From: Simonsiella muelleri ATCC 29453
GTDB lineage: Bacteria; Pseudomonadota; Gammaproteobacteria; Burkholderiales; Neisseriaceae
Reading direction: 5' to 3'
DNA: 64,000 nt
NCBI RefSeq assembly: GCF_002951835.1
Contig: NZ_CP019448.1
Coordinates: 1,860,001 to 1,924,000, forward strand
Part shown: positions 17,625-25,072 of the stretch, in pieces
Position numbering within the stretch: the stretch's first letter is position 1
How the letters are laid out: each line of letters starts with the position of its first letter
Made by a program: the position numbers and the translations under genes
Notes under the pieces: model-generated
What the model was told of the DNA's origin: nothing
What the model saw: only the letters and a program-made list of their open reading frames with translations
The model's database searches: none

Positions 17625-18632
17625 TCATACGTGCGCGGTAAATACATCGCTGAAAAATGCGTTTTCAGGCAGCCGAGTTTGTGCGACCAACATTTGACGA
17701 CTGCTGTGAATCATGTCAGGCGAGCCACACGCATACACTTCATGCCCAGATAAATCTGCATAATCGCGTAACACATACTCCGTGATATAACCTGTTGCAC
17801 CCGACCAATCTGCGTCAGGGCGCGATAAAACGGGGGTGTATTTTGCGTTGGGCAATGCCGCCAACAATTGTCGCAACGCTGTTTCATCGTACAAACCAGC
17901 TGCCACACGCGTGCCGTGATAAACATGAACCACACGTTCAGGCTGCGTGTCTGCCAATTGCATCAAAATAGATTTGATGGGTGCAAAACCCGTTCCTGTT
18001 GCCAATAAAATTAAGGGTTTGTCCGCTGATTCATCATTCAAATAAAACGAACCCAATGGCCCACGCAAACGCATAATCGCGCCACTTTTCAGGCTGCCTG
18101 AAAATAATTGTGGCGAAAACAAACCGCCTTCACGCAAACGCACATGAAATTCCAAAGTAGCCTTTTGGCTGGGTGCATTGGCAATCGAATAGCTGCGCGA
18201 ACCGTCTTTGAGCAAAATTTCCATGTATTGCCCTGCATAAAATTGGAATGGCGGTGATTTAGGTAAAGCCACTGTCAAAACAGCAACATCACCACGAATA
18301 TCCACATTAGCGACTCGCGCAGGCAATGTACGAATCGCAATGGCTTTTGCGCCCGCGTAGGAGGGCATATCCACGGTTACATCGCCATCGGCTTGCGAGC
18401 AACACAGCAAGATTTTGCCTGCTGCGATTTCATCTTGATTTAACACATAATCGTCATATTCGCCGCTTTGCACCACGCTGCCTGAAACCAAAGTCGCCAC
18501 ACAACTGCCACATACGCCACTTTGACAAGAGTGTGGCAAATTGATGCCATGGCGAATGGCGGCAGATAAGATGGTTTCATTTTCTTGAGAGGAAAATTGG
18601 GTTTGGCTGGGGGATACGATAATTTGGGACAT
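17625..18632 (-). CDS. 2Fe-2S/FAD-dependent oxidoreductase
   Basis: I start at the ATG at 18632 (MSQIIVSPSQ); the longer reading upstream runs through DUS and repeat sequence. The 335-residue protein has an N-terminal plant-type 2Fe-2S ferredoxin domain (C-x4-C-x2-C in HSCQSGVCGSC, fourth Cys in LLCCSQ), then a ferredoxin-reductase-type FAD domain (RSYSIANAP) and an NAD-binding domain (LLATGTGFAPIKS, YACGSPDMI). It belongs to the group often labelled CDP-6-deoxy-L-threo-D-glycero-4-hexulose-3-dehydrase reductase (AscD-like). The true partner is unknown. One DUS is read in frame as FSGSLK near residue 175. Confidence 0.85.
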   Translation of the reverse strand: MSQIIVSPSQTQFSSQENETILSAAIRHGINLPHSCQSGVCGSCVATLVSGSVVQSGEYDDYVLNQDEIAAGKILLCCSQADGDVTVDMPSYAGAKAIAIRTLPARVANVDIRGDVAVLTVALPKSPPFQFYAGQYMEILLKDGSRSYSIANAPSQKATLEFHVRLREGGLFSPQLFSGSLKSGAIMRLRGPLGSFYLNDESADKPLILLATGTGFAPIKSILMQLADTQPERVVHVYHGTRVAAGLYDETALRQLLAALPNAKYTPVLSRPDADWSGATGYITEYVLRDYADLSGHEVYACGSPDMIHSSRQMLVAQTRLPENAFFSDVFTAHV

Positions 18633-18680
18633 GATGAAATAGTAGATAGTAAAAGAAAGAAAGAAAGCGATTTTAACAAA

Positions 18681-18800
18681 TTTCAGGCAGCCTGAAAAAA
18701 ATTGTCTTGAGATGGGAAAAGCATGGCGTATCGCCGCCATACCCACTCTGTGTGCGCTCTCTATATTGTTTGGCAAGATTTCCATTTTCAGGCTGCCTGA
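18681..18800. repeat. DUS-bounded interspersed repeat, copy B
   Basis: Second copy of the element at 8028-8147. A DUS at 18681-18696 and another at 18786-18800 bracket the shared centre (ATGGCGTATCGCCGCCATAC from 18723, followed by CCACTCT). The 30-nt centre is identical in both copies, the flanks are looser. It lies upstream of the reductase gene. Confidence 0.72.
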
Positions 18801-18802
18801 TT

Positions 18803-18872
18803 TTAGAACCCGTTTTCCTAAGATTGATAACTTGATTTTCAAACTATTAAGATTACGAACAGCAGGTTCTTA
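18803..18872. repeat. interspersed repeat element (copy e)
   Basis: Between dusB and the reductase, TAGAACCCGTTTTCCTAAG and AACAGCAGGTTCTTA form the imperfect ends; the interior contains AAACTATTAAGATTACGAAC, the reverse complement of the interior of the copy at 3345-3408. The element overlaps the end of the dusB reading frame, providing its stop region. Confidence 0.65.
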
Positions 18873-19540
18873 ATAATCGCGCCACCAAAATTCATATTCA
18901 GATGAATACGTTTGCAAAAATGCGGATAATTTATCTAATTGTGCGTTTGGATTGTCAATCTGATTGAATTGTTTGCGAAAATCTGCGCTATGAGGCACAC
19001 GCGCTAAATACCAGCCGATGTGTTTACGCGCAATCCGTACACCACCGACATCGCCATAAAAATCGTGCATTGCTGCCAAATGCGCCAAAATCACATCACA
19101 GGCAGCCTGAAAGCGCATTTTTTCAGGTAATTCATGATGTTGTAAAAAGTATTGAATATCCGCAAACAACCAAGGTTGTCCTTGTGCGCCACGCCCAATC
19201 ATGATGCCATCTGCGCCTGTTTGTTGCAAAACTTGGACAGCTTTTTGCGGTGAAGTGATGTCGCCATTTGCCCAAATTGGTAAATTAACGGATTGTTTTA
19301 TTTCAGCAATTAAATCATATTGCGCTTCACCATTATACATTTGCGTGCGTGTACGTCCGTGAATGGCAAGCGCGGCAATGCCTGCTTGTTCTGCTATTTT
19401 TGCGATTGTGGAAATATTTTTGTGTTCATCGTTCCAGCCCAAGCGTGTTTTCAGTGTAACGGGAATCGGTACGGCTTTTACCACTGTGTTTAAAATTTCT
19501 TCCACCAATGGCTCATTTTGCAGCAATGCGCTGCCAGCCA

Positions 19541-20744
19541 GAAACCTTTGCAAAACCCCAAAAAATCCGCTAAATTTCTGTTACCAAGAATTTAGAGGAT
19601 TTTTCCATGTCCAGCTTTTTCTATCACACCGCCCAAACCCTACTTAACCAATACACAGACCGTTTCCCATTACTTAAAATTACCCAACTTCTGGATTGGC
19701 AAGCCATTGAACAAACGCTCGCCAACCATAAAGTAAACTATGTATGCAATAACGGCGGTCGTCCTGCCTATCCGTTACTACCGATGTTCCGCGCCATTTT
19801 GCTCGGACAATGGCACAGTTTGTCTGACCCAGAATTGGAACGCAGTTTGGTTACGCGTTTAGATTTCATCATTTTTTGCCAATTTCCAGATGAAATGAAT
19901 CTACCCGACCACAGCACACTCAACCGCTTTCGTAATTGGTTGATTAAAGAAGGTTTGGCAGACGAACTTTATCAACAAATCAACCAACAACTGGCCCACA
20001 ATCAACTCAAAGTAGAAAAAGCGCAAACGGCGATTGTGGACGCGACCATTATTCAAACTGCAGGTGGAAAACTTAAAAAATCCATTGAAATCAATGAGAA
20101 CGAAGAAGTGATCCAAACCCCCGCCAGTAAAGACAAAGACGCAAGATGGACAATCAAAAGCAAGCATTGGTATTTGGGCTACAAACTTCATGCACGTACC
20201 GATGAAGAGGGGTTTCACGTTACGCTAGCGAATGCATCTGATGTGAACAATTTAGAAACCGTGTTGGACAAGGTTGAACAGGGTGTCAAAGTGTACGCGG
20301 ATAAAGGTTACGACAGTCAATCCAATCGCGAATTTTTGGATAAAAATCAATTAGTAGACGGTATTATGCGTAAAGCACATCGCAAGAAACCTTTGATGCG
20401 TGAAGATATTGAGCGCAATAAGGAGTTGGCGAAAATCCGTTATCGTGTAGAACAGAGTTTTGCCATTTTGCATCGCATATTTAGATGTAAGCGTGCGAGT
20501 TATTTTGGGCTAGAAAAGGTCAAAGGGCAAATGGGTTTGAAAGTGATTTGTTTGAATTTGCTCAAAGCGGCAAACAAGTTAAGGCTTGTTGCGCCGATTG
20601 CTGCCTGAAAGGGCATAAGGCAGCCTGAAAATGGGCTGTTATAGTGAGATTGGTGTGATTATTTTGCTTGATTTTGTTGTGTTTGTGTTGAAATAGTGAA
20701 AACCTCAAAACAAATGAATTGTTTTGGGGTTTTGCAAAGGTTTC
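19541..20744 (+). mobile_element. IS5-family insertion sequence (IS1106-like)
   Basis: A 1204-bp element with matching ends: GAAACCTTTGCAAAACCCCA from 19541 and its reverse complement ending at 20744 (about 23 bp identical). The flanks are AGCCA on both sides (19536-19540, 20745-20749), a 5-bp target duplication. The end sequence resembles neisserial IS1106-type elements. DUS-like copies lie inside it at 20599-20631. Confidence 0.92.
19607..20608 (+). CDS. IS5-family DDE transposase
   Basis: A 333-residue transposase that nearly fills its element. It shows the IS5 family pattern: an N-terminal DUF772-like region (GRPAYPLLPMFRAILLGQW), the first catalytic Asp in TAIVDATIIQ, the second in VYADKGYDSQSN and the final Glu in YRVEQSFAILHRIF. 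Reading direction is opposite to dusB. The frame is intact, so the element may still be mobile. The start ATG at 19607 follows a GAGGATTTTTCC ribosome site. Confidence 0.93.
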   Translation: MSSFFYHTAQTLLNQYTDRFPLLKITQLLDWQAIEQTLANHKVNYVCNNGGRPAYPLLPMFRAILLGQWHSLSDPELERSLVTRLDFIIFCQFPDEMNLPDHSTLNRFRNWLIKEGLADELYQQINQQLAHNQLKVEKAQTAIVDATIIQTAGGKLKKSIEINENEEVIQTPASKDKDARWTIKSKHWYLGYKLHARTDEEGFHVTLANASDVNNLETVLDKVEQGVKVYADKGYDSQSNREFLDKNQLVDGIMRKAHRKKPLMREDIERNKELAKIRYRVEQSFAILHRIFRCKRASYFGLEKVKGQMGLKVICLNLLKAANKLRLVAPIAA

Positions 20745-21018
20745 AGCCAATACATTACACACTTTTTTTGCGGGGCAACCCATATTAATATCAATAACTT
20801 GTGCGCCATTTTCATAATTCAATTGTGCGGCTTTTGCCAATTCGTGGGGATTGCTGCCTGCGATTTGCACGGCAATCACGCCCGATTCGCCAGTATGATT
20901 ACGCCGTTGTAATGATTTGCGCGTTTGTTGCAAAGTTGGGTCGCTGGAGAGCATTTCACTGACTGTCCAATCTGCACCGAATTGTTTAGCAATTTGACGA
21001 AACGGGTTGTCGGTGATG

Positions 21019-21035
21019 CCTGCCATAGGTGCAAG
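21019..21035. other. attL core
   Basis: CCTGCCATAGGTGCAAG, which encodes LAPMAG of DusB on the minus strand, is repeated exactly at 58864-58880. Left of it the DusB frame continues with conserved residues; right of it the codons differ from the right-hand copy, so the crossover lies within or next to this core. Confidence 0.88.
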
Positions 21036-21156
21036 TGCAATCAGGTTTTTCTGTTTGAATACATCAAGTTTGTTGTTTTTTATAGACATTTTAATCTTTT
21101 TTGAATACTATTTTTAGCGATTTAGAGCGATAAAAAAACATATTTATCCGTTTGTG

Positions 21157-21213
21157 TTGTACCATATTTGTACCATTTTTAACAACAAAAGGCATGGTAC
21201 AAATTGGGTACAA
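21157..21213. promoter_or_regulatory. probable integrase arm-type sites
   Basis: TTGTACCATA (21157-21166), TTTGTACCATT (21167-21177) and, inverted, ATGGTACAAATTGGGTACAA (21194-21213) lie just before the integrase gene. The right end of the prophage has CCAATTTGTACCAT at 58789-58802, identical to the inverse of 21194-21207. Shared repeats near both cores are what an integrase needs as arm sites. Confidence 0.6.
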
Positions 21214-22364
21214 TTCAGAAACGACAAAATCCTTCTGGTGAAACAGTTTATCGGGCGATAATCCGTATAAATCGCGCTGGTTATCCAAACTTTAGCGAGA
21301 GCCGAACATTTAGCAAACGTTCCCTTGCTAGTGCGTGGATAAAAAAGCGTGAAGCAGAAATTGAACTTAATCCCGATATTTTGCTAGACAAAAAAAGCAA
21401 GAAACAAATTATACCAACACTCCGAGAAGCTGTAGAGCGTTATATCAATGAGAGTGAAGGGCAATTTGGGCGTACTAAACCGTCTACTATGCGATTTTTG
21501 GCTAGTTTTGAAATTGGGGGGATACGGCTTAATCGGTTGAAGCGAGCAGATTATACTGAATTTGCCTTATTGCGCCGTCGTGGTTCGCCCGAGCGGAATT
21601 TGCCGACCGTCAAAGGTTCTACGGTGGACAATGATTTGCAGTATATCCGCTCGCTGCTGAAACACGCGCATTTTATGTGGGGCTTGGATGTGAGTTGGAA
21701 CGAGTTGGATATGGCAATGGAAGGACTTCGCCGTAGCCGCTTGATTGATAAAGGCGAAGAACGTATGCGATTGCCTAGTCGTGATGAATTATTGGCATTG
21801 ACACGCTATTTTTGGCAGCAAAAACAACGTTATCCTAGTCAAACTAAATTTCCTATGTATTTGATTATTTGGTTTGCTATTTATTCTTGTCGGCGCGAAG
21901 GTGAAATTACACGTTTGTTATGGTCCGACTTTGACGAAGATAATCGGGTGTGGTTGGTGCGTGATATGAAACATCCGCGTGGCAGCAAAGGTAATCACGC
22001 TGCTTTCTTGGTCAAAGATAATACGATGCAACTTATTAATTGCTTGAGAGAAAGCGAAATGCGGACCTATTTGCGTAAACATGGTTTTTCGCCTGATTAT
22101 CTGATTGGTGGCGATGGTAAGAGTGTGGGTGCTGCCTTTACCAATGCTTGCAAGATTTTGGGTATCAAAGATTTAAGATTTCATGATTTGCGACACGAAG
22201 GCGCGACAAGGCTGGCTGAAGATGGTTTAACTGTGCCACAAATGCAGCAAATTACATTGCACCAAAACTGGAAAACTTTGCAGCGATATGTCAATATGGC
22301 TGCCATTCCGCGAAAAGATAGATTGGATTTTGATGAAGCAATGGAGTATGCACAACAAGAGTAA
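21204..22364 (+). CDS. phage tyrosine recombinase (integrase)
   Basis: A 386-residue integrase with an N-terminal arm-binding region (GTIQKRQNPSGETVYRA) and a C-terminal catalytic domain containing the Arg in YSCRREGEI, the HxxR pair in FHDLRHEGA, the His/Trp box HQNW and the nucleophile Tyr in LQRYVNM. It integrates and, with a partner, excises the prophage at the dusB core. The start is a TTG at 21204; no in-frame ATG fits the family N-terminus. The coding start overlaps the arm-site cluster, so Int binding may repress its own expression. Confidence 0.92.
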   Translation: MGTIQKRQNPSGETVYRAIIRINRAGYPNFSESRTFSKRSLASAWIKKREAEIELNPDILLDKKSKKQIIPTLREAVERYINESEGQFGRTKPSTMRFLASFEIGGIRLNRLKRADYTEFALLRRRGSPERNLPTVKGSTVDNDLQYIRSLLKHAHFMWGLDVSWNELDMAMEGLRRSRLIDKGEERMRLPSRDELLALTRYFWQQKQRYPSQTKFPMYLIIWFAIYSCRREGEITRLLWSDFDEDNRVWLVRDMKHPRGSKGNHAAFLVKDNTMQLINCLRESEMRTYLRKHGFSPDYLIGGDGKSVGAAFTNACKILGIKDLRFHDLRHEGATRLAEDGLTVPQMQQITLHQNWKTLQRYVNMAAIPRKDRLDFDEAMEYAQQE

Positions 22365-22399
22365 TTTCAGGCAGCCTGAACATATCGGGCTGCCTGAAA
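22365..22399. terminator. inverted DUS pair after integrase
   Basis: TTTCAGGCAGCC (22365-22376) pairs with GGCTGCCTGAAA (22388-22399), between the converging integrase and PrtN-like genes. Two DUS copies thus act inside the prophage as a likely two-way terminator. Confidence 0.68.
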
Positions 22400-22402
22400 T
22401 GC

Positions 22403-22690
22403 TTATTCATTGACTTTTTTCCATTCATCTTCTGCATCTTGAGCGCAGTTGTCTAGCCATTTTGCTAAATCTGTTATTCGCACGATGAATTTGGATTTGT
22501 TGCTATTTTTATCTGCTTTAAATACAGGAAATGGTAATTCTTGTGAATTTGCTTTTTGGTAGGCTGTTTTGGGATTAATATGGGGCAGGTAGTCCTGTAA
22601 GACTTTGTCTAGCAAAACATATGGGCTATTGTAGCGCATGGTTAAGATAAATGCGGTTGTTGGTTTGTCGTCAAGATATTGGTGTTTCAT
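22403..22690 (-). CDS. pyocin activator PrtN-like protein
   Basis: A 95-residue protein whose layout matches the PrtN family: SPYVLLDKVLQDYLPHINPKTAYQKANSQELPFPVF, a short basic stretch, and a C-terminal ITDLAKWLDNC helix. PrtN activates pyocin genes in Pseudomonas, and homologues in prophages sit near the integrase and may act as small regulators or excision-type factors. It lies on the opposite strand to the integrase and next to a 47-residue membrane peptide. The family assignment is by pattern only; the role here is inferred. Confidence 0.62.
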   Translation of the reverse strand: MKHQYLDDKPTTAFILTMRYNSPYVLLDKVLQDYLPHINPKTAYQKANSQELPFPVFKADKNSNKSKFIVRITDLAKWLDNCAQDAEDEWKKVNE

Positions 22691-22735
22691 GGTGTTTCCT
22701 TTGGTGGTGCTTTAAACTGTTTCATTGTTTTACCT

Positions 22736-22879
22736 TTAGAATTTGTCGTGCATTTGCTTAAAAATGGCTTTGGCGTTGGCAATCAGCGCAACGCAAGAAA
22801 CACCTAATACAACGCCCATCAGCAGCATTGCACCAATTAGTTGAGATACGGAAATTTGAAATGTGATAATTTGATCCAT
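22736..22879 (-). CDS. 47-residue membrane peptide
   Basis: Too short for standard ORF lists but well formed: the reverse strand reads MDQIITFQISVSQLIGAML, followed by a single hydrophobic helix (about residues 13-34) and a basic tail ending FKQMHDKF. A GGAGTAAAA ribosome site precedes the ATG. It lies 45 nt upstream of the PrtN-like gene on the same strand, so both may form an operon. I do not recognise a family; superinfection exclusion or toxic peptide roles are possible but unsupported. Confidence 0.6.
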   Translation of the reverse strand: MDQIITFQISVSQLIGAMLLMGVVLGVSCVALIANAKAIFKQMHDKF

Positions 22880-23032
22880 TTGGTTTTACTCCAATTCAGG
22901 CTGCCTGAATAAAAAAAATATTGAAAAAATGCCCGTCTGTCCGAGCTGTCAAACGTCTTTCCGCTTTGTCGCTTCGTGGGTTACAATCACGGTTCCTTAC
23001 CTCCGTTCAACCCACAAATTGGAATTTAAGCA

Positions 23033-23554
23033 ATGATTGAACACACAAAATTTAATGATAGTTTCTATACTTTCCCATATAAGCCACGTTATGAAAAAGG
23101 GGCTTATGACAGTTATGGTGGTATAGACTTATACTCAGAGCCACATAGAATTGATGAAATCCCTGAAATTCAACCTTATCCACAACTGAAAAAAGCTATT
23201 TATCATCTCAACACCCAAACTTCTTTTATGTCTTTAGGTATCGCGTTGTGGGAGGCGGAAAATGCTGCTTTTGGTTACATTCAAATTACAGGGCAACAGC
23301 CAGAAATGGGATTAAGTCCTAATTTTCTGTTGCTTGATGAGTGTTTTGCTGATTGGGTTGCAAGCAATCATCAGGAACTTCAGGAAATGCTTCAGGCATA
23401 TCGGTGGGAATGGGCTGATGTTCGTGTGTCAGGTCAAAGCGTGCCATCACGGATGTTAAGCATTCACTGCTCTGGTCGTGATGTAAATGATTTGGTTCAT
23501 GGTTTGACATGGATTTGTGCATTTTTCAATTCCGTTCAATTTTCTATTGATTGA
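23033..23554 (+). CDS. hypothetical prophage protein
   Basis: A 173-residue protein with no membrane segment or signal peptide and no motif I recognise. It is rich in aromatic residues (many Tyr and Trp). A GGAATTTAAGC stretch precedes the ATG. It is the only rightward gene between the integrase and the repressor, and is surrounded by leftward genes, which suggests a separately expressed accessory gene of the lysogen. The spacer upstream (22880-23032) holds a DUS at about 22896-22909. Confidence 0.5.
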   Translation: MIEHTKFNDSFYTFPYKPRYEKGAYDSYGGIDLYSEPHRIDEIPEIQPYPQLKKAIYHLNTQTSFMSLGIALWEAENAAFGYIQITGQQPEMGLSPNFLLLDECFADWVASNHQELQEMLQAYRWEWADVRVSGQSVPSRMLSIHCSGRDVNDLVHGLTWICAFFNSVQFSID

Positions 23555-23566
23555 GAAACGCCCTTT

Positions 23567-23902
23567 TCAGGCTGCCTGTGCTGCCAAAAATCCCAAAACA
23601 AACGCTTGCCACATCATGCGGTCGTTTGGTGAGATGTGATAGCCAAATTCATCTAAAGGTTGATTTGTTCGGAAAAGTTCAGATAAAGCGGTAAGCTCTC
23701 GTTTAAATGCTTCTGCTAATTCGGGATAATCTGCCATTTTGTAGCGATAAGTGGCGATTTCTGTTTTTGCCATATTCAGCAATGCTTCAGTACTGCTGGC
23801 AGGGATTTGCATAAATTTATTACGCAGGTGTTTACGCAAATCCGCGTGTGGAATGGCTTTTAAAATGGCGTTTAATTGGGTTTTAAAGTCGGTTTGGGGC
23901 AT
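23567..23902 (-). CDS. hypothetical protein under an operator-controlled promoter
   Basis: A 111-residue, mostly helical soluble protein (MPQTDFKTQLNAILKAIPHA) with no recognised domain. Its interest lies in its promoter: TTGACA and GATAAT with 17-nt spacing sit inside a palindrome at 23937-23981 whose half-site ATCCGTTTT recurs at the repressor/Cro operator. It is therefore probably controlled by the prophage repressor or Cro. It reads in the same direction as the repressor, starting 170 nt beyond that gene's end. Confidence 0.6.
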   Translation of the reverse strand: MPQTDFKTQLNAILKAIPHADLRKHLRNKFMQIPASSTEALLNMAKTEIATYRYKMADYPELAEAFKRELTALSELFRTNQPLDEFGYHISPNDRMMWQAFVLGFLAAQAA

Positions 23903-23936
23903 GGTGTAGTATTCCTGTTTGGATTAAACAGGGTAC

Positions 23937-23981
23937 ATTATCCGTTTTCAGATTATTTTTGTCAATCCGAAAACGGATAAT
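23937..23981 (-). promoter_or_regulatory. operator palindrome with embedded sigma-70 promoter
   Basis: ATTATCCGTTTTC (from 23937) is mirrored by GAAAACGGATAAT (to 23981). On the minus strand TTGACA (23965-23960) and GATAAT (23942-23937) are exactly 17 nt apart, so a bound repressor would cover both promoter boxes. Confidence 0.75.
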
Positions 23982-24071
23982 TTTGGCAAAAAAACAATGC
24001 CGATTTTATGGCATTGATTTGAATTAAAATTATTTAAAGATTTTTACGAGATATAACTTGTATTTACGCCA

Positions 24072-24734
24072 TTAAAAGTCAATTTGTTTTTCAAAAACAA
24101 CACCTTTAATCATACTTTTGTCTTTTAGTTCAATTAATGGCTCTGTCCAATTAGGATTAAGGGCGTGAAGAAACATTTTTCCATTTTCAATATATAACTT
24201 CCTGAAAACTAATTCTGTTTCATTACCAATTTGAGCAATCACAAGGCTGCCATTGATAATTTCACGCTCTGGGTCTACTAAAATAATATCGCCATCTTCA
24301 AACGATTCTTTGTGTCCGTAACGAACCATTGTGATACCTTTTACACGCAGCGCAAATGTTTTGCTGCTATGTTCTCGCGTAGTACTGCGCCATTCTTTTA
24401 TGTCCTTGATATTAATATCCATATTTTGCCAATCTTTGATACTTGTCCACTCAATGACTGGTATTCTACCATGTAAATTTATTACAGGTTCAACATTTGA
24501 GTGTGCTGTTGATGTTAAATCTTTCGTTCTCAAATCAGCAACTTCTATGCCAAAGTATTCAGCATAAGGTTTTAAAGTATCTTCTCGTGGGTCTCTACTT
24601 TCTCCATTCACGATGCGAAATAAAGAGGGCTGATTGGCTTTGGCTGCATTAGCTAGTGATGTCACATTTAAACCATGTTTATTCATCAAGTAAATCAAAT
24701 TTTTGCCTGCAATACTCAATTTTGGTGCGTTCAT
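24072..24734 (-). CDS. S24-type phage repressor (CI-like)
   Basis: A 220-residue repressor: an N-terminal helix-turn-helix (SLANAAKANQPSLFRIVNGE, about residues 26-45) and a C-terminal LexA/CI-like domain (FEDGDIILVDPEREI, LHALNPNW). It should keep the lytic genes off and bind the operator at 24811-24848. Two features are odd: where S24 proteins have G-D-S-M with the catalytic serine, this one has G-I-T-M, and the usual catalytic lysine position in the VKRL-like strand reads FRKL. Self-cleavage may therefore be weak or absent. A KilA-N protein just downstream of cro could act as antirepressor. Confidence 0.87.
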   Translation of the reverse strand: MNAPKLSIAGKNLIYLMNKHGLNVTSLANAAKANQPSLFRIVNGESRDPREDTLKPYAEYFGIEVADLRTKDLTSTAHSNVEPVINLHGRIPVIEWTSIKDWQNMDINIKDIKEWRSTTREHSSKTFALRVKGITMVRYGHKESFEDGDIILVDPEREIINGSLVIAQIGNETELVFRKLYIENGKMFLHALNPNWTEPLIELKDKSMIKGVVFEKQIDF

Positions 24735-24810
24735 GAAGCATTATCTCCGAATTATCAAAGCAAGAATGAAGCAGCAATGATACGACAACGGATTGCAATA
24801 ATCATTAAAT

Positions 24811-24853
24811 AATCCGTTTTGGGATTTACAAAAATCCTAAAACGGATTATTAT
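24811..24853 (+). promoter_or_regulatory. early lytic promoter with operator palindrome
   Basis: AATCCGTTTTGGGAT (from 24811) is mirrored by ATCCTAAAACGGATT (to 24848). A TTTACA -35 box (24825-24830) and TATTAT -10 box (24848-24853) are 17 nt apart within it, pointing towards cro. A further half-site ACGGATT lies near 24787. Confidence 0.75.
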
Positions 24854-24883
24854 GTTTTGAGTTTTTATTTTGGAAGGAATTTT

Positions 24884-25072
24884 ATGAAAACAACACAAGA
24901 GCTATTGCTTGAGTTGCTTAAACACGGCAAAAGTCAGCATGAAATTAGCCGTCAAACAAAAGTAGGACAAGCAACCATTAGTAGAATTGCAAATGGACAT
25001 ATTCAATCCCCTTTTGCGCGGTGTCATGCAAAAATCCTTGATTATTATGAATTGGTTAAGGAGACATTATGA
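24884..25072 (+). CDS. Cro-like helix-turn-helix repressor
   Basis: I start at the ATG at 24884 (MKTTQELLLELLKHG), which follows a GGAAGGAA ribosome site; the TTG-initiated longer reading is less likely. The 62-residue protein has a helix-turn-helix, SQHEISRQTKVGQATISRIA, and little else, as expected for a Cro-type protein. It is the first gene of the rightward early transcript, divergent from the S24 repressor, and its ATG-overlapping stop (TTATGAG) couples it to the KilA-N gene. Confidence 0.8.
   Translation: MKTTQELLLELLKHGKSQHEISRQTKVGQATISRIANGHIQSPFARCHAKILDYYELVKETL

Larger units (their letters stand above)
18870..21089 (-). pseudogene. dusB: tRNA-dihydrouridine synthase B, broken by an IS5-family element
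   Basis: The 5' part (20745-21089) reads MSIKNNKLDVFKQKNLIALA then PMAGITDNPFR and ends at NMGCPAKKVCNVLA; the 3' part (18870-19535) resumes GSALLQNEPLVEEILN and runs to the C-terminus with IHGRTR and GRGAQGQPW. Removing 19541-20744 and one 5-bp repeat restores an open frame of 336 residues, the normal DusB length. The insertion falls just after the catalytic-cysteine loop, so the enzyme, which reduces uridines in tRNA, should be inactive. The first codons (to about residue 20) are phage-supplied: the prophage integrated at 21019-21035. Confidence 0.92.
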
